NCBI GenBank assembly: GCA_043778315.1
Contig: JAYWGJ010000002.1
Coordinates: 1 to 11,466 of the forward strand
Direction: 5' to 3'
DNA from: JBEEMU01 sp043778315
Lineage (GTDB): Bacteria > Bacteroidota > Bacteroidia > Chitinophagales > Saprospiraceae
DNA: 11,466 nt
The notes under the pieces are model-generated. The model did not search any database. It was given only the letters and a program-made list of their open reading frames with translations, and was not told the origin of the DNA. A program made the position numbers and the translations under genes. The first letter of the stretch is position 1. Each line of letters starts with the position of its first letter. Below, one piece after another: positions 1 through 8,224 of the stretch.

Positions 1-3000
1 GTAGTCACCGTCACGAAGTACTGCCCTGGCTGTGTGATTTGCGCCGTAGCACCACCCGAAACAATACCCAAACCTGTCGTCCACGCATAAGTACCGCCGC
101 CCGTAGCGGTAACGGTAGTAGATAGTGTATCGCAAGTTAGTTCGTTAGGCGTAGTTAATGTTACGGTCGGGTTGGTGTTTTGCACACCGATAGTAATACT
201 TTTGATGGCAGTACAGCCGTTGAAGGCGCGTGTCGCAGTAACTGTATAAGTACCTGCGGCGGTCACTGATGCTGTACCGTTGCCCGTCACGGTGAGTGCA
301 GGCGAAGCTGCCCAAGCGTAGTTGCTGCCGCCTGTTGCGGTAAGCGTAATCGCTAAGGTCGTACAAGTAATGTCTGGTGCGCTTGCCGCTAATTGCGGAA
401 CAGGCGCGATTTTATCCTCGAAGATTTGGCGGGTAGCCGAAGCCGTACAACCCGTCAAGCCCGATGTTGCGGTAACGATATATACGCTTGGCGCAATAAC
501 AGTAGCCGTATTAGTGGCAAACGAATTGACTGGACTCCACGACCAAGTATCGCCCGCTTGCGGCACTGTATTCGCAGCCGTTAGGTTAATGACTAATCTA
601 TTACAGAATAAAGTGTCAAAATCAGAAGTGATGCTTGGTATCGGCGCGGTGAGGTCTTGTAGTACCGCTACCGAAGCCGTTGTAGTACAGCCGTTGCCCG
701 CAAAAGTAGCCGTAACGGTGTATGCACCTGGCGTATTAGGCGTTGCAGCCGTATTGTTAGTGCCTACTGCGCCGCCGCTCCATGCCCACGCATTGCCGTC
801 GCCACCGTCGGTGAGCGTCACAGACGTTCGTCCGCAAGTAAGCGGTAGGTTTACGCTAAGGTTCACGGTTGGGTGCAGCGTATCTACGGTGACTAACACG
901 GAAGCGGTACCTGTACAGCTATTCGCTGGGTCAGTGACGGTAACGGTATAGGGTCCTACGCCGTTGAGGTGCAGGCTTACGGTAGCGGTAGCGGTTGGAG
1001 TACCCGTACTCCAACCGTAGCTACCTGTAACGCTGCTCGTTGCGGTAAGCGTTACCGTAGTATCGCGACAAGTTAAAGTAGCAGGCGGGTTGATGCTGAC
1101 CGTTGGTGTACCTGTGCTTTGCGTGACCGCAACAGTTCTGCTATCGGTACAGCCGTTAGCTGCCGTAACCACAACGGTATAAATACCTGGTTGGTCTATC
1201 GTCGCTTCGTTGCCGTTGATATTGGTAAACGGCTGCGAACCCGTCCATGCGTAGCTTGCGCCCGAGCCTGCGGTAAGTGTAATATTCGTTACACTACAAT
1301 TGAGTTGCGGACTGCTTTGCGCAATGGAAACGGTCGGTGTGCCAAAATCCCCATTAATGGTTAATGCTGCCGTATTGGTACAACCATTATCGCTTCGCGT
1401 AACGGTGACGGTGTATGCACCCGTCGCATTGACGGTAGCGCAAGTACCCGTAGTACTTACTATGGTGTTTGTCCATTGGTAGCCGCCGATAACTGCGGAG
1501 GCGGGTAGTATTGTCGCACAAATATCAGCCGTAGGGAACGCACACGAAATAGGATTCGGCGTAGCCGTCAAATTCACGGTGGGACGTATCGTGTCTTGCG
1601 CCACTACCACAGTAGTAGAGGCAGTACACCCCGTAGCTGCTAAGGTAGCGGTGACGGTATAAGTACCGCCTTGATTAACGACAGCAGCCGAGTCGTTGGA
1701 GCTAACTACGCCGCTCCATACCCACGAGTCGCCAAATACAGCAATTAACTCTACGGTAAGCACATCACAAGTGATGGTGGCAGGTGCGTTAATTACTACG
1801 GCTGGCGTAGTAGTCACTCGCGCCACATTAGTAGAAACCGTTGAGGTACAACCTGTTGCGGTTAGCGTAGCTACAACCGTATAAGACCCGGCTACATTCA
1901 CACTTGCAGGGTTGCTCGATGGCGGTGTCAATAAACCCGCGCCCGACCACGCATAAGTAGCCGTGCCGATAGTATTAGAAGCCGTAAGCGGCACAGTTGC
2001 ATTATTACAATTCAAATCGGCAGGCGGCGCGATGGTTACATCTGCCGTGCGAATGTCTTGTGTCACAGCTAAGGTAGTAGAAGCCGTACAGCCCGTAGTT
2101 GCCTTAGTAGCCGTGACCGTATAATTACCCAAACTTGTTACCGATAAGGTTTGGGTAATAGCACCGCCCAAGCTCCATATCCACGAGTCGCCGCCGTTAG
2201 CGGTAAGCACGTTAGTTGTATTATTACAATCTAACTGCGCAAAATTGTTCGTAATAGTCAATGGTGTTGGTACACTAATATCTTGTAAGATAGCGATAGT
2301 CGTAACTGCGGTACAGCCGTTGGCAGTCGTAGTCGCCGTTACGGTGTAGGTCGTGCTTGCGCCTACGGGCGTAACCGTGATGATATTGCCCGTAAGTGGC
2401 GAATTAGCCCATGTATAAGTATCACCACCCGAAGCGGTAAGCGTCGCGGTTGGATTAGCACAAGTTACGGTCGTTCTATTTGCCGAAATACTTGGTGCTG
2501 GTGGCGTTGTATTTTGTGTAATAATAATAGTAGCGGTGTCTTTACAACCATTGCTGTTTTGCATAGCGATAACCGAATAGGTATTGCCTGCCGTTACGGT
2601 AGCCGAAGAACCCGTCGCAGACGCTACGTTCGCGTCCCAGACATAAGTAGCTCCACCTGACGCAACCGCCGACGCTTGTAATGTAATACTTGGTACGTTA
2701 CAACGGATTTCGGTAACACCCGCAGGGTTAGCGGCTACGCTCGCCACAGGCTGCGCAAAATCGCTAATCACATTAAAGGAAGCGGTGGAAGTACAGCCCG
2801 TACTGGTCAGTGTAGCTGTAACGGTGTATATACCCGCCGCATTTACTGTGGTAGTGGCTCCTGCTACGCTGCTGTTGCTCCATGCAAAGGTAGAAGGTGC
2901 AACCGTAGCGGCAGTGAGTACCCGAGTAGGATTATTACAATCCAAAATACCATTAGAAGTAATGGTCGGTATTTCTCGGGCATAGTTAGAACCAACAGTA

Positions 3001-5147
3001 ATAGTCGCGCTATTCGTACAAGTATTAACCGGGTCGGTAGCAGTGACGGAGTAAGTAGCTACGTTTTGCGCTACTGCGGTGTTACCCGAAGTAGAAAATA
3101 CGGGTCCGTCCCATATATAATTACTTAAACCTGCCGTTGCGGTAAGCGTAGTACTCAATAGTGTACACGTTAGCAATAGCGGCGTATTAGTAATGGCAAT
3201 AGGTGGCGGCGTGTCATTTAACGTGATAGCGATACTTGCACTTGCAGTACAGCCGTTCGCACCCTTAGCGGTAACGGTGTAGGTTCCTGCTGTCAATGCA
3301 GAGGCGTTATCAAACGACGGCGAAGCGGCAGGCGGACTCCATACATAACTCACACCACCTGTTGCGGTAAGCGTAATAAATGTCCGAGTACAGTTGAGCG
3401 CGGTATTAGGCGCGGTAAGTGCAGCCGTTGGTAAACCCGTGTTGCTAATAACGGTAATAGAGCGCGTAGCGGTACAGCCGTTGGTAGCATCGGTAGCCGT
3501 CACGGTGTATATACCTGGTAGGTTGGCAGTTGCAGGATTCACGTTTGGTGCGGTCGTCAAGCCCGGCCCTGCCCAAACCCAAGCGTCGCCACCGATAGCT
3601 AAAAGGTCGGTCGTTAAAGTATCACAAGTGAGCGTGCGTGCTGCGGGTATAGATACCACAGGTTGTGTCGTATTTCTGGTAATGATAACGTTTGCGGAAG
3701 CGGTACAACCGTTGCCTGCTGTTACGGTCACTAAATAAGTACCTGGCTGCGTAATGACTGCCGTACTTCCCGAGGTATTGCCTGACGGCGTAGGTGTATT
3801 GGGACTCCATCCCAAAGTAACAGCACCTGTGGTACTTGTACCGCGTATAGTGATATTAGGCGTAGCACAACTCAAAACAAAAGTATTGAGCGGAGTGATA
3901 GGTTGGAGGTCGGCGGTTGGTACGTTACCGTCGGAGGTAACCGTTACTGAACCCGTAGCCGTACAGAACGAAACTGGGTGTGTTACGGTAACAATATAAA
4001 CACCCGACGAACCTACTATATTGGAGCAGCCTGGCGATAAGCCGTTGTCCCATGCGTAAGCGTTGCCCGCAGGCGTACTCGCACAAGCATTTACAGTGGT
4101 AGAAGACGAAGCACAGGTCAATTGGGTGACAGGTCCCATTACCACTACTGGCAATGTTAAGTTTTGAGTGATAACAATAGATGCGGTTCGCGTACAGCCC
4201 GTAGTAGGGTCTGATATGGTCACTGTATAAGTGCCATTAATCACTACTGCGGTATTAGCGGCAGATGAAACTACACCAGCGGGCCAATTGTACCCACAAT
4301 TAGGGCAGAGCGGTGCGGTATTAACGGTAAGCGTAGCATCGTTATCTCTACAATTCACGACTGTTCTGTTTGCCACAATGGTAGGCGTAGGCGCGCTATT
4401 ATTATTAACAACGGTAACAGAAGCGGTAGCCGAACAGCCGTTGCTTGGCGTCGTTACTGTAACGGTAAACGTACCTACACCGACGGTATTCGTTACAAAA
4501 ACATGATTGATAGGGTCGGTACTCCATTTGTAAGCCGCGCCAGGAGGCGTGCTACACGCAGCGCTCACTACTACCGTAGGATTAGTACAAGTAGTAGAAG
4601 GCGCAGGGTCTATACACGCTACAGGCGGTGTGGTGTTTTGTGCTACTGTGACAGAGGCAGAGGCAGTACAGCCGTTACCGCCGCCCGCAGCGTTACCCGT
4701 TACCGTAACGGTATAAGTACCGCCCGCGCTCACCGTACCCGAGCAGCCGCCGATAAGCGGGGTACTCCAAGCGTAGCCATAAAAGGCAGGTGCGGCAGCG
4801 CAGTTCGTTTGCGCCGAAATCAGAGCTGCTGCGTCGCCGCAAGTAATGGTCGTAATATCAGAATTAGCATTGACCGTAGGTAATACCTTATCTTCGACGA
4901 CGGTCACACAAGCGGTAGCGGTACAAGTAGTGCCGTTGGCAACGTTGCTAACGGTCACACAATAAGTCCCGCCTTTGCTTACCGTAATAATACCGATATT
5001 GCTCGCGCTGGTGATAGTACCGTTGGCGGTACTCCACGCATAACTGACTACGCCGTTGCCCGTAGAAGGCGTGGACGCATCGAGCTGCACGGTGGTTCGT
5101 GCGCAAGTGATGATTTGTGGTGGCGTGACGGCAGCCGTAACATTACA
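1..5147 (-). repeat. Protein-coding tandem repeat array: 21 complete ~79-residue repeats plus one cut repeat
   Basis: Repeat starts (upper base of the first codon) are 5147, 4880, 4628, 4391, 4151, 3920, 3662, 3431, 3209, 2972, 2750, 2501, 2270, 2045, 1805, 1583, 1337, 1106, 872, 644, 404 and 170; the last is cut by the window edge. Spacings run from 222 to 267 nt, all multiples of three, and average 237 nt (79 residues). Each unit begins with a Pro-rich linker such as PTVSI or PVVSI. It continues with LTC, LTATGG, a core Trp in YAW or YVW, then GTYTVT and NGCTA. One Cys in LTC and one in NGC/TGC occur in every complete repeat, suggesting a disulfide per domain. Nucleotide identity between units is modest and units vary in length, so this is an old diverged array. 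The fold is most like SprB or PKD/Ig-like modules of Bacteroidota adhesins. Confidence 0.9.
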
Positions 5148-7499
5148 AGCCAAGCAAGCCAAAGTTACATTCACGGTATCTCTGGAAGTACAAGTACCGT
5201 CGCTGGCGGTCACTATATACAATACGTTGCTACCGTTCGGACCCGTAGGCGTAGCGGTTGGGTTAGCCGACGTAGCAGGTGCGATGACCTGACCCGCAGG
5301 CGTACTCGTCCATGCGTAGGTTATAGCACCCGCAGGCGGTATGATTTGGCACGAACGGAATATCATTACTGGGCGAGCGGTAGAAACCGTTGCGGTACCA
5401 AGTGTACACCCTACGGAGTTATCTTGACGCGCATAAGCCACAGAATTGAAAGTAGTAGGGCTGGTACGCACATGGTCATAGTTAGTAAAAGCAGTATTAT
5501 CGTAGCACATTTGTACTACTATATTAGAAATACCGTCCCAACGATATACACTATTGAAGTTAAATACATTCGTACCTGCCACGGTGGTGTATGCGTTCGG
5601 GTTATAGACCGTAGTCAAACCTGCAACGAATGTGGTTAAAGCGTTTAAACTGGTACAACCCATACTAATGGTCATACCATTATAAGGTATCGTACTAGTT
5701 TTGGTAGTTATATCAAAGCTCAATCTATTAATCAGACCAGGCTGTACGCCTGCTGCCGTGAGTTCGGCGGCGGTGATAAGGTACTGTACCCGTCCGTCAT
5801 GCCAAAATCCTTGGAAGGGCGTTCCCGCACCACCCGTAGTACTGGTATTAGTAGCAGAGGCTACGTTACCGATGATTCGCGTACCAAACGCACCTGAGCA
5901 AGCGGGTACAGGCGACGGCACACCGCAGGCGATAGGAATAGGCGGCGCAGGATTAGGGTAAACCGCGCTCAATGCAAGCGGTGGGTCGGTGAGCGCGCAA
6001 TACGTCACGGTAGCGGGCGTAGCCGATACGGGCCCGTATGCCCCTACTATAATGGTGTCTTGTGCATTACAAATACCGTCTTGATACCGCACCGTAAATA
6101 CGGTGGGCTGCGTGATGGTAACGGTTGGGTTTTGCGCGTTCGCATTGGGCGAAAAAGTCACTGGCGGGTTCGCCGACCATTGGTATTGTCCGCCCGGCAA
6201 CTCCGTTGCTTGTGAGGTCAAGTTTAGCACCGTTGGCGCACCTCTACAAATTGTTTTTTTATTACTTCGTCCGTTCACCCCTTGTACGATAATGGTGATA
6301 CCTCGAGTAGCCGAGCCGAATATCGGACAAGCGTTATCTCTAATACCAATCGCTAAGGTCGCCTGTCCGACGCTGTTAGGTCCGGGTGTCCAGGTAAAAG
6401 TTCCTGTTCTGGGATTAGTACCCGTAGTAGTAAATGTAGCACCTGGAAACGGTGCAGGAACTATACCCAAGTTGGTGGTAAAATTTATTACCTGAGCCGC
6501 ATCAGCATCGGAGCCGGTAAGCTGCATACTAAACGTCTGCCCAGGGCATATCCGTATCTGTCCGTTCGGGAGCGTGGTACTCCCCGTCGAGGTGACTACT
6601 GGCGCGCTTACCGTAGGCGTGTTATTGCCTGCGCAGTTCACGACAATAAGCTGCACGTCGCGCTCCACCACACTTATCAGGATACCATTTCGGTACTCTC
6701 TTATTCGAATGGTCACAATACCTACCTGCCCTGCGGTAGGGGTAAGCCCAATAGTCCCCGTAGCCGAGCTAAAGGTAACGCCTGCGCCCGTAGTCGCCAA
6801 AGGTTGTGTAGGTGAAAGTGGGGCAGTGATAGGGACAACTGTAGTAGCAGTAGAGCGTGGATTTACCAACGAGTAAACGATAGAGTCGCCTTCTCCGCCA
6901 CCATCTACCACACCATTATTGTAAGTAAAAGGTTGTCCTGCGCACAAATAAGGCACAGGAGGTGTGGTAAAATCGGGCGAGCCGTTGCCCGTTACATCTA
7001 AATTATTAAGCTGTGCATTCACAAAAAGATTGAAGCCCGAGGCATTAGCTGCGGTTGTAATCTGTGAATTGCGGCAACATTCCGAAAACGTAACCTGCCA
7101 GTCCCGACAGTTACTCGGAAAAGTATAAGTACCCGTATAGATGTATTGCTGAATGCCAGGTACAGTACCGCCGTTGCAGGTACTCGACCCCAAGCTACCC
7201 ACACAAAGTGGCGTAATTTCTACGCCACCTCCTTGTGCCGTCATCTGTACTGTACCGCCTGCCGCACCGCCGCAGCCCGACGGACCCGCTAGCACGTTAA
7301 GCGTAGGGTTGGTAGGTGCGGCAATACCCGAACAGTCGCGGTAAAACGTGAGCGTAAAGTTGTAGGTGTTGCCACCTGCCCAAGTGAAGGTAAGGTCGCA
7401 GCCCGTAGCGTGCGAAGCCTTTGCGGTGTTGGCATTAAACAAAACAAAACAGCTTACGAATAATGCTGTGGACAACCAAGTGTAGAGGTTTTTTTTCAT
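1..7499 (-). CDS. Giant secreted SprB/PKD-like repeat adhesin (3' end outside window)
   Basis: A single frame reads from ATG at 7499 to base 1 without a stop: 2,499 codons and incomplete. Residues 1-28 are a signal peptide (MKKN start, hydrophobic core, likely cleavage AKA|SHATG). Residues 29 to about 289 resemble the N-terminal module of Bacteroidota gliding-motility-associated surface proteins (SHATGCDLTFTWAGG, LTFYRDCSG, then PYLCAGQPFTYN, GDSIVYSLV and a RDVQLIVVNC ending). Residues 290-407 look cadherin-like (GSDADA), 415-485 PKD-like, 536-718 a separate beta-sandwich domain, and 785 onward are tandem repeats of about 79 residues. The usual T9SS C-terminal sorting domain would lie beyond the left edge, so T9SS export is inferred. 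No Shine-Dalgarno is seen before the ATG, as is normal in this phylum; the signal peptide fixes the start. A promoter match lies at 7645-7675. A role in adhesion or gliding is inferred from family resemblance; no enzymatic motif was seen. Confidence 0.88.
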   Translation of the reverse strand, partial: MKKNLYTWLSTALFVSCFVLFNANTAKASHATGCDLTFTWAGGNTYNFTLTFYRDCSGIAAPTNPTLNVLAGPSGCGGAAGGTVQMTAQGGGVEITPLCVGSLGSSTCNGGTVPGIQQYIYTGTYTFPSNCRDWQVTFSECCRNSQITTAANASGFNLFVNAQLNNLDVTGNGSPDFTTPPVPYLCAGQPFTYNNGVVDGGGEGDSIVYSLVNPRSTATTVVPITAPLSPTQPLATTGAGVTFSSATGTIGLTPTAGQVGIVTIRIREYRNGILISVVERDVQLIVVNCAGNNTPTVSAPVVTSTGSTTLPNGQIRICPGQTFSMQLTGSDADAAQVINFTTNLGIVPAPFPGATFTTTGTNPRTGTFTWTPGPNSVGQATLAIGIRDNACPIFGSATRGITIIVQGVNGRSNKKTICRGAPTVLNLTSQATELPGGQYQWSANPPVTFSPNANAQNPTVTITQPTVFTVRYQDGICNAQDTIIVGAYGPVSATPATVTYCALTDPPLALSAVYPNPAPPIPIACGVPSPVPACSGAFGTRIIGNVASATNTSTTGGAGTPFQGFWHDGRVQYLITAAELTAAGVQPGLINRLSFDITTKTSTIPYNGMTISMGCTSLNALTTFVAGLTTVYNPNAYTTVAGTNVFNFNSVYRWDGISNIVVQMCYDNTAFTNYDHVRTSPTTFNSVAYARQDNSVGCTLGTATVSTARPVMIFRSCQIIPPAGAITYAWTSTPAGQVIAPATSANPTATPTGPNGSNVLYIVTASDGTCTSRDTVNVTLACLACNVTAAVTPPQIITCARTTVQLDASTPSTGNGVVSYAWSTANGTITSASNIGIITVSKGGTYCVTVSNVANGTTCTATACVTVVEDKVLPTVNANSDITTITCGDAAALISAQTNCAAAPAFYGYAWSTPLIGGCSGTVSAGGTYTVTVTGNAAGGGNGCTASASVTVAQNTTPPVACIDPAPSTTCTNPTVVVSAACSTPPGAAYKWSTDPINHVFVTNTVGVGTFTVTVTTPSNGCSATASVTVVNNNSAPTPTIVANRTVVNCRDNDATLTVNTAPLCPNCGYNWPAGVVSSAANTAVVINGTYTVTISDPTTGCTRTASIVITQNLTLPVVVMGPVTQLTCASSSTTVNACASTPAGNAYAWDNGLSPGCSNIVGSSGVYIVTVTHPVSFCTATGSVTVTSDGNVPTADLQPITPLNTFVLSCATPNITIRGTSTTGAVTLGWSPNTPTPSGNTSGSTAVITQPGTYLVTVTAGNGCTASANVIITRNTTQPVVSIPAARTLTCDTLTTDLLAIGGDAWVWAGPGLTTAPNVNPATANLPGIYTVTATDATNGCTATRSITVISNTGLPTAALTAPNTALNCTRTFITLTATGGVSYVWSPPAASPSFDNASALTAGTYTVTAKGANGCTASASIAITLNDTPPPIAITNTPLLLTCTLLSTTLTATAGLSNYIWDGPVFSTSGNTAVAQNVATYSVTATDPVNTCTNSATITVGSNYAREIPTITSNGILDCNNPTRVLTAATVAPSTFAWSNSSVAGATTTVNAAGIYTVTATLTSTGCTSTASFNVISDFAQPVASVAANPAGVTEIRCNVPSITLQASAVASGGATYVWDANVASATGSSATVTAGNTYSVIAMQNSNGCKDTATIIITQNTTPPAPSISANRTTVTCANPTATLTASGGDTYTWANSPLTGNIITVTPVGASTTYTVTATTTANGCTAVTTIAILQDISVPTPLTITNNFAQLDCNNTTNVLTANGGDSWIWSLGGAITQTLSVTSLGNYTVTATKATTGCTASTTLAVTQDIRTADVTIAPPADLNCNNATVPLTASNTIGTATYAWSGAGLLTPPSSNPASVNVAGSYTVVATLTATGCTSTVSTNVARVTTTPAVVINAPATITCDVLTVELIAVFGDSWVWSGVVSSNDSAAVVNQGGTYTVTATLAATGCTASTTVVVAQDTIRPTVNLTATPNPISCAFPTADICATILPASAVIGGYQWTNTIVSTTGTCATVNATGAYTVTVTRSDNGCTNTAALTINGDFGTPTVSIAQSSPQLNCSVTNITLTAGSGASYAWTGSQPFTNINGNEATIDQPGIYTVVVTAANGCTDSRTVAVTQSTGTPTVSINPPATLTCRDTTVTLTATSSVTGSYGWSTGTPTATATVSLHLNGVGPYTVTVTDPANSCTGTASVLVTVDTLHPTVNLSVNLPLTCGRTSVTLTDGGDGNAWAWSGGAVGTNNTAATPNTPGAYTVTATFAGNGCTTTASVAVLQDLTAPIPSITSDFDTLFCNRLVINLTAANTVPQAGDTWSWSPVNSFATNTATVIAPSVYIVTATSGLTGCTASATRQIFEDKIAPVPQLAASAPDITCTTLAITLTATGGSNYAWAASPALTVTGNGTASVTAAGTYTVTATRAFNGCTAIKSITIGVQNTNPTVTLTTPNELTCDTLSTTVTATGGGTYAWTTGLGIVSGGATAQITQPGQYFVTVT
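5346..5894 (-). other. Beta-sandwich domain within the giant adhesin (residues about 536-718)
   Basis: This stretch breaks the repeat pattern. It starts near GAFGTRIIGN and includes PFQGFWHDGRVQYLITAAEL, LINRLSFDITT, MTISMGCTSL, FNSVYRWDGISNIVVQMCYD and ends RPVMIFRSCQ. The order (WHD/ITAAEL, then a short 'fit to the sample' strand set, then YRWDG.SNIVVQ.CYDN) is familiar from beta-sandwich domains in many Bacteroidota secreted proteins with T9SS sorting signals. No catalytic motif was seen; a binding role is inferred. The flanking halves (residues 501-535 and 719-784) look like the two parts of one PKD-like domain, so this module may be inserted inside it. Confidence 0.55.
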
Positions 7500-7644
7500 G
7501 TGGCTATAATTGTATATCATTATAATTTGGTTTATATAATATATTTACTCTGGGAATAAAAATCGATTGAAAAAGCGGCTAACACCAAAAACGGTGCTAA
7601 TGTAGGCATTATTTTAAATTTAATAAAATAATTATTTGTAAAAT

Positions 7645-7675
7645 AAAATGTAAAGCGTTTTCGAGCGACTGCAAA
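7645..7675 (-). promoter_or_regulatory. Candidate adhesin promoter (Bacteroidota type)
   Basis: Read on the minus strand, TTTG (7675-7672) is followed by exactly 19 nt and then TACATTTT (7652-7645). The Bacteroidota sigma-A consensus is TTTG-N19-TAnnTTTG, so the -33 element is perfect and the -7 element differs only in its last base. Transcription would start near 7638, giving a leader of about 139 nt before the adhesin ATG at 7499. The leader contains a small CACC/GGTG hairpin (7583-7596). The site lies just downstream of the terminator-like hairpin at 7701-7758, as expected for the first promoter of a new unit. Confidence 0.5.
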
Positions 7676-7700
7676 GCCCTGTGAAATAGTAGTAGAAAGT

Positions 7701-7758
7701 AAAAAAAACGATAGAAAAGTAAAAGACGAAACCAGTATCGTCCTTTACTTTAACTATC
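7701..7758 (-). terminator. Intrinsic-terminator-like hairpin, minus strand
   Basis: Arms at 7738-7758 and 7710-7729 pair over about 20 bp: outer 5 bp GATAG/CTATC, one mismatch and one bulged base, 8 bp AAAGTAAA/TTTACTTT, one G-U pair, and inner 5 bp GACGA/TCGTC. The loop is 8 nt (7730-7737). On the minus strand the stem is followed after one C-G pair region by a run of eight T (7708-7701), the classic arrangement for Rho-independent termination. The stem is AU-rich, so efficiency is uncertain. It lies between the promoter at 8255-8285 and the adhesin gene. Confidence 0.6.
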
Positions 7759-7770
7759 CGCATTTGTTTG

Positions 7771-7791
7771 GGTTACGAAAAAAGCGTAACC
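7771..7791 (-). other. Perfect 7-bp hairpin
   Basis: GGTTACG (7771-7777) and CGTAACC (7785-7791) are perfect inverted arms with a 7-nt loop (7778-7784). No T run follows on the minus strand, so it is not a terminator by itself. It sits 12 nt before the terminator-like hairpin and would be part of the same transcript from promoter A. Confidence 0.5.
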
Positions 7792-7862
7792 TTTAAGGAA
7801 CGCGTCCAAAATAAGGTACTGTATGCTCGCTTGTCTTTTGAGCCAAAACTGCGTTAGATGGT

Positions 7863-8042
7863 TCACTCAAAATAACGCGACCAATGTCGCCTTATTTTTT
7901 CGTTCATGTTACGATGATAGGCAGCACTTCGTGCGTTCACTTCGTAAATGCGATTTAATATCGCTTTTACTTGTTCAGCCTCAAATCTGCCTTGTTTTGA
8001 CTCAAAATCCTGCCCGACAATATTCAGTCCCTTATTCTCTCT
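7863..8042 (-). pseudogene. 59-codon protein-like open frame without a clear start
   Basis: The minus frame is open from 8042 to a TGA at 7865-7863. Its product looks protein-like rather than random: charged, helix-friendly segments such as QGRFEAEQVKAILNRIYEV and AAYHRNMNEKIRRHWSRYFE, with no low-complexity run. It has no ATG near its beginning; the only Met is internal (MNEK, about 14 codons from the end) and a GTG occurs at VNAR. Upstream the same frame reads about 30 more codons before a TAG and a TGA (8051-8043) next to a run of seven T. This would fit a frameshifted or truncated remnant. I do not recognise the family. Alternatively it is a chance frame inside a structured RNA. It lies between promoter A and the terminator-like hairpin. 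Confidence 0.3.
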
Positions 8043-8043
8043 T

Positions 8044-8118
8044 CATTCCTAAAAAAAGGTGTGTGTTTTCAAAAAGATTGTTTTCTTTGCTTGCAAAAGC
8101 CCTGCTGTTTTAGGAATG
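8044..8118. repeat. 11-bp perfect inverted repeat with 53-nt spacer
   Basis: CATTCCTAAAA (8044-8054) and TTTTAGGAATG (8108-8118) are perfect inverted arms. A nested small inverted repeat TTTGC/GCAAA (8086-8090 and 8093-8097) lies inside. The pair could form an RNA hairpin in the transcript from promoter A or mark the ends of a tiny mobile element. It also coincides with the right end of the more G+C-rich island. Confidence 0.45.
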
Positions 8119-8224
8119 TATCCGAAGTAATTTAATTATCTTTCTACACATTCCTTAATCGTAATTAAACTGTTTTTTAGTATAATCATTGTGATAATAC
8201 AATTAAAAAACATCAAATTAATAG

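Noticed and set aside
322..951. A 209-codon plus-strand open frame, and many shorter ones, across 1-7499
   Set aside because: They lie antisense to the adhesin. The recurring codons for TYTVTVT read back as VTVTVY on the other strand, so the repeats create stop-free antisense frames with a repetitive pattern and no starts, signals or promoters of their own.
7823..8113. A 96-codon plus-strand frame
   Set aside because: The product is rich in Cys, Phe, Arg and Leu without domain pattern, no promoter or signal precedes it, and it opposes the transcription suggested by promoter A and the minus-strand terminator.
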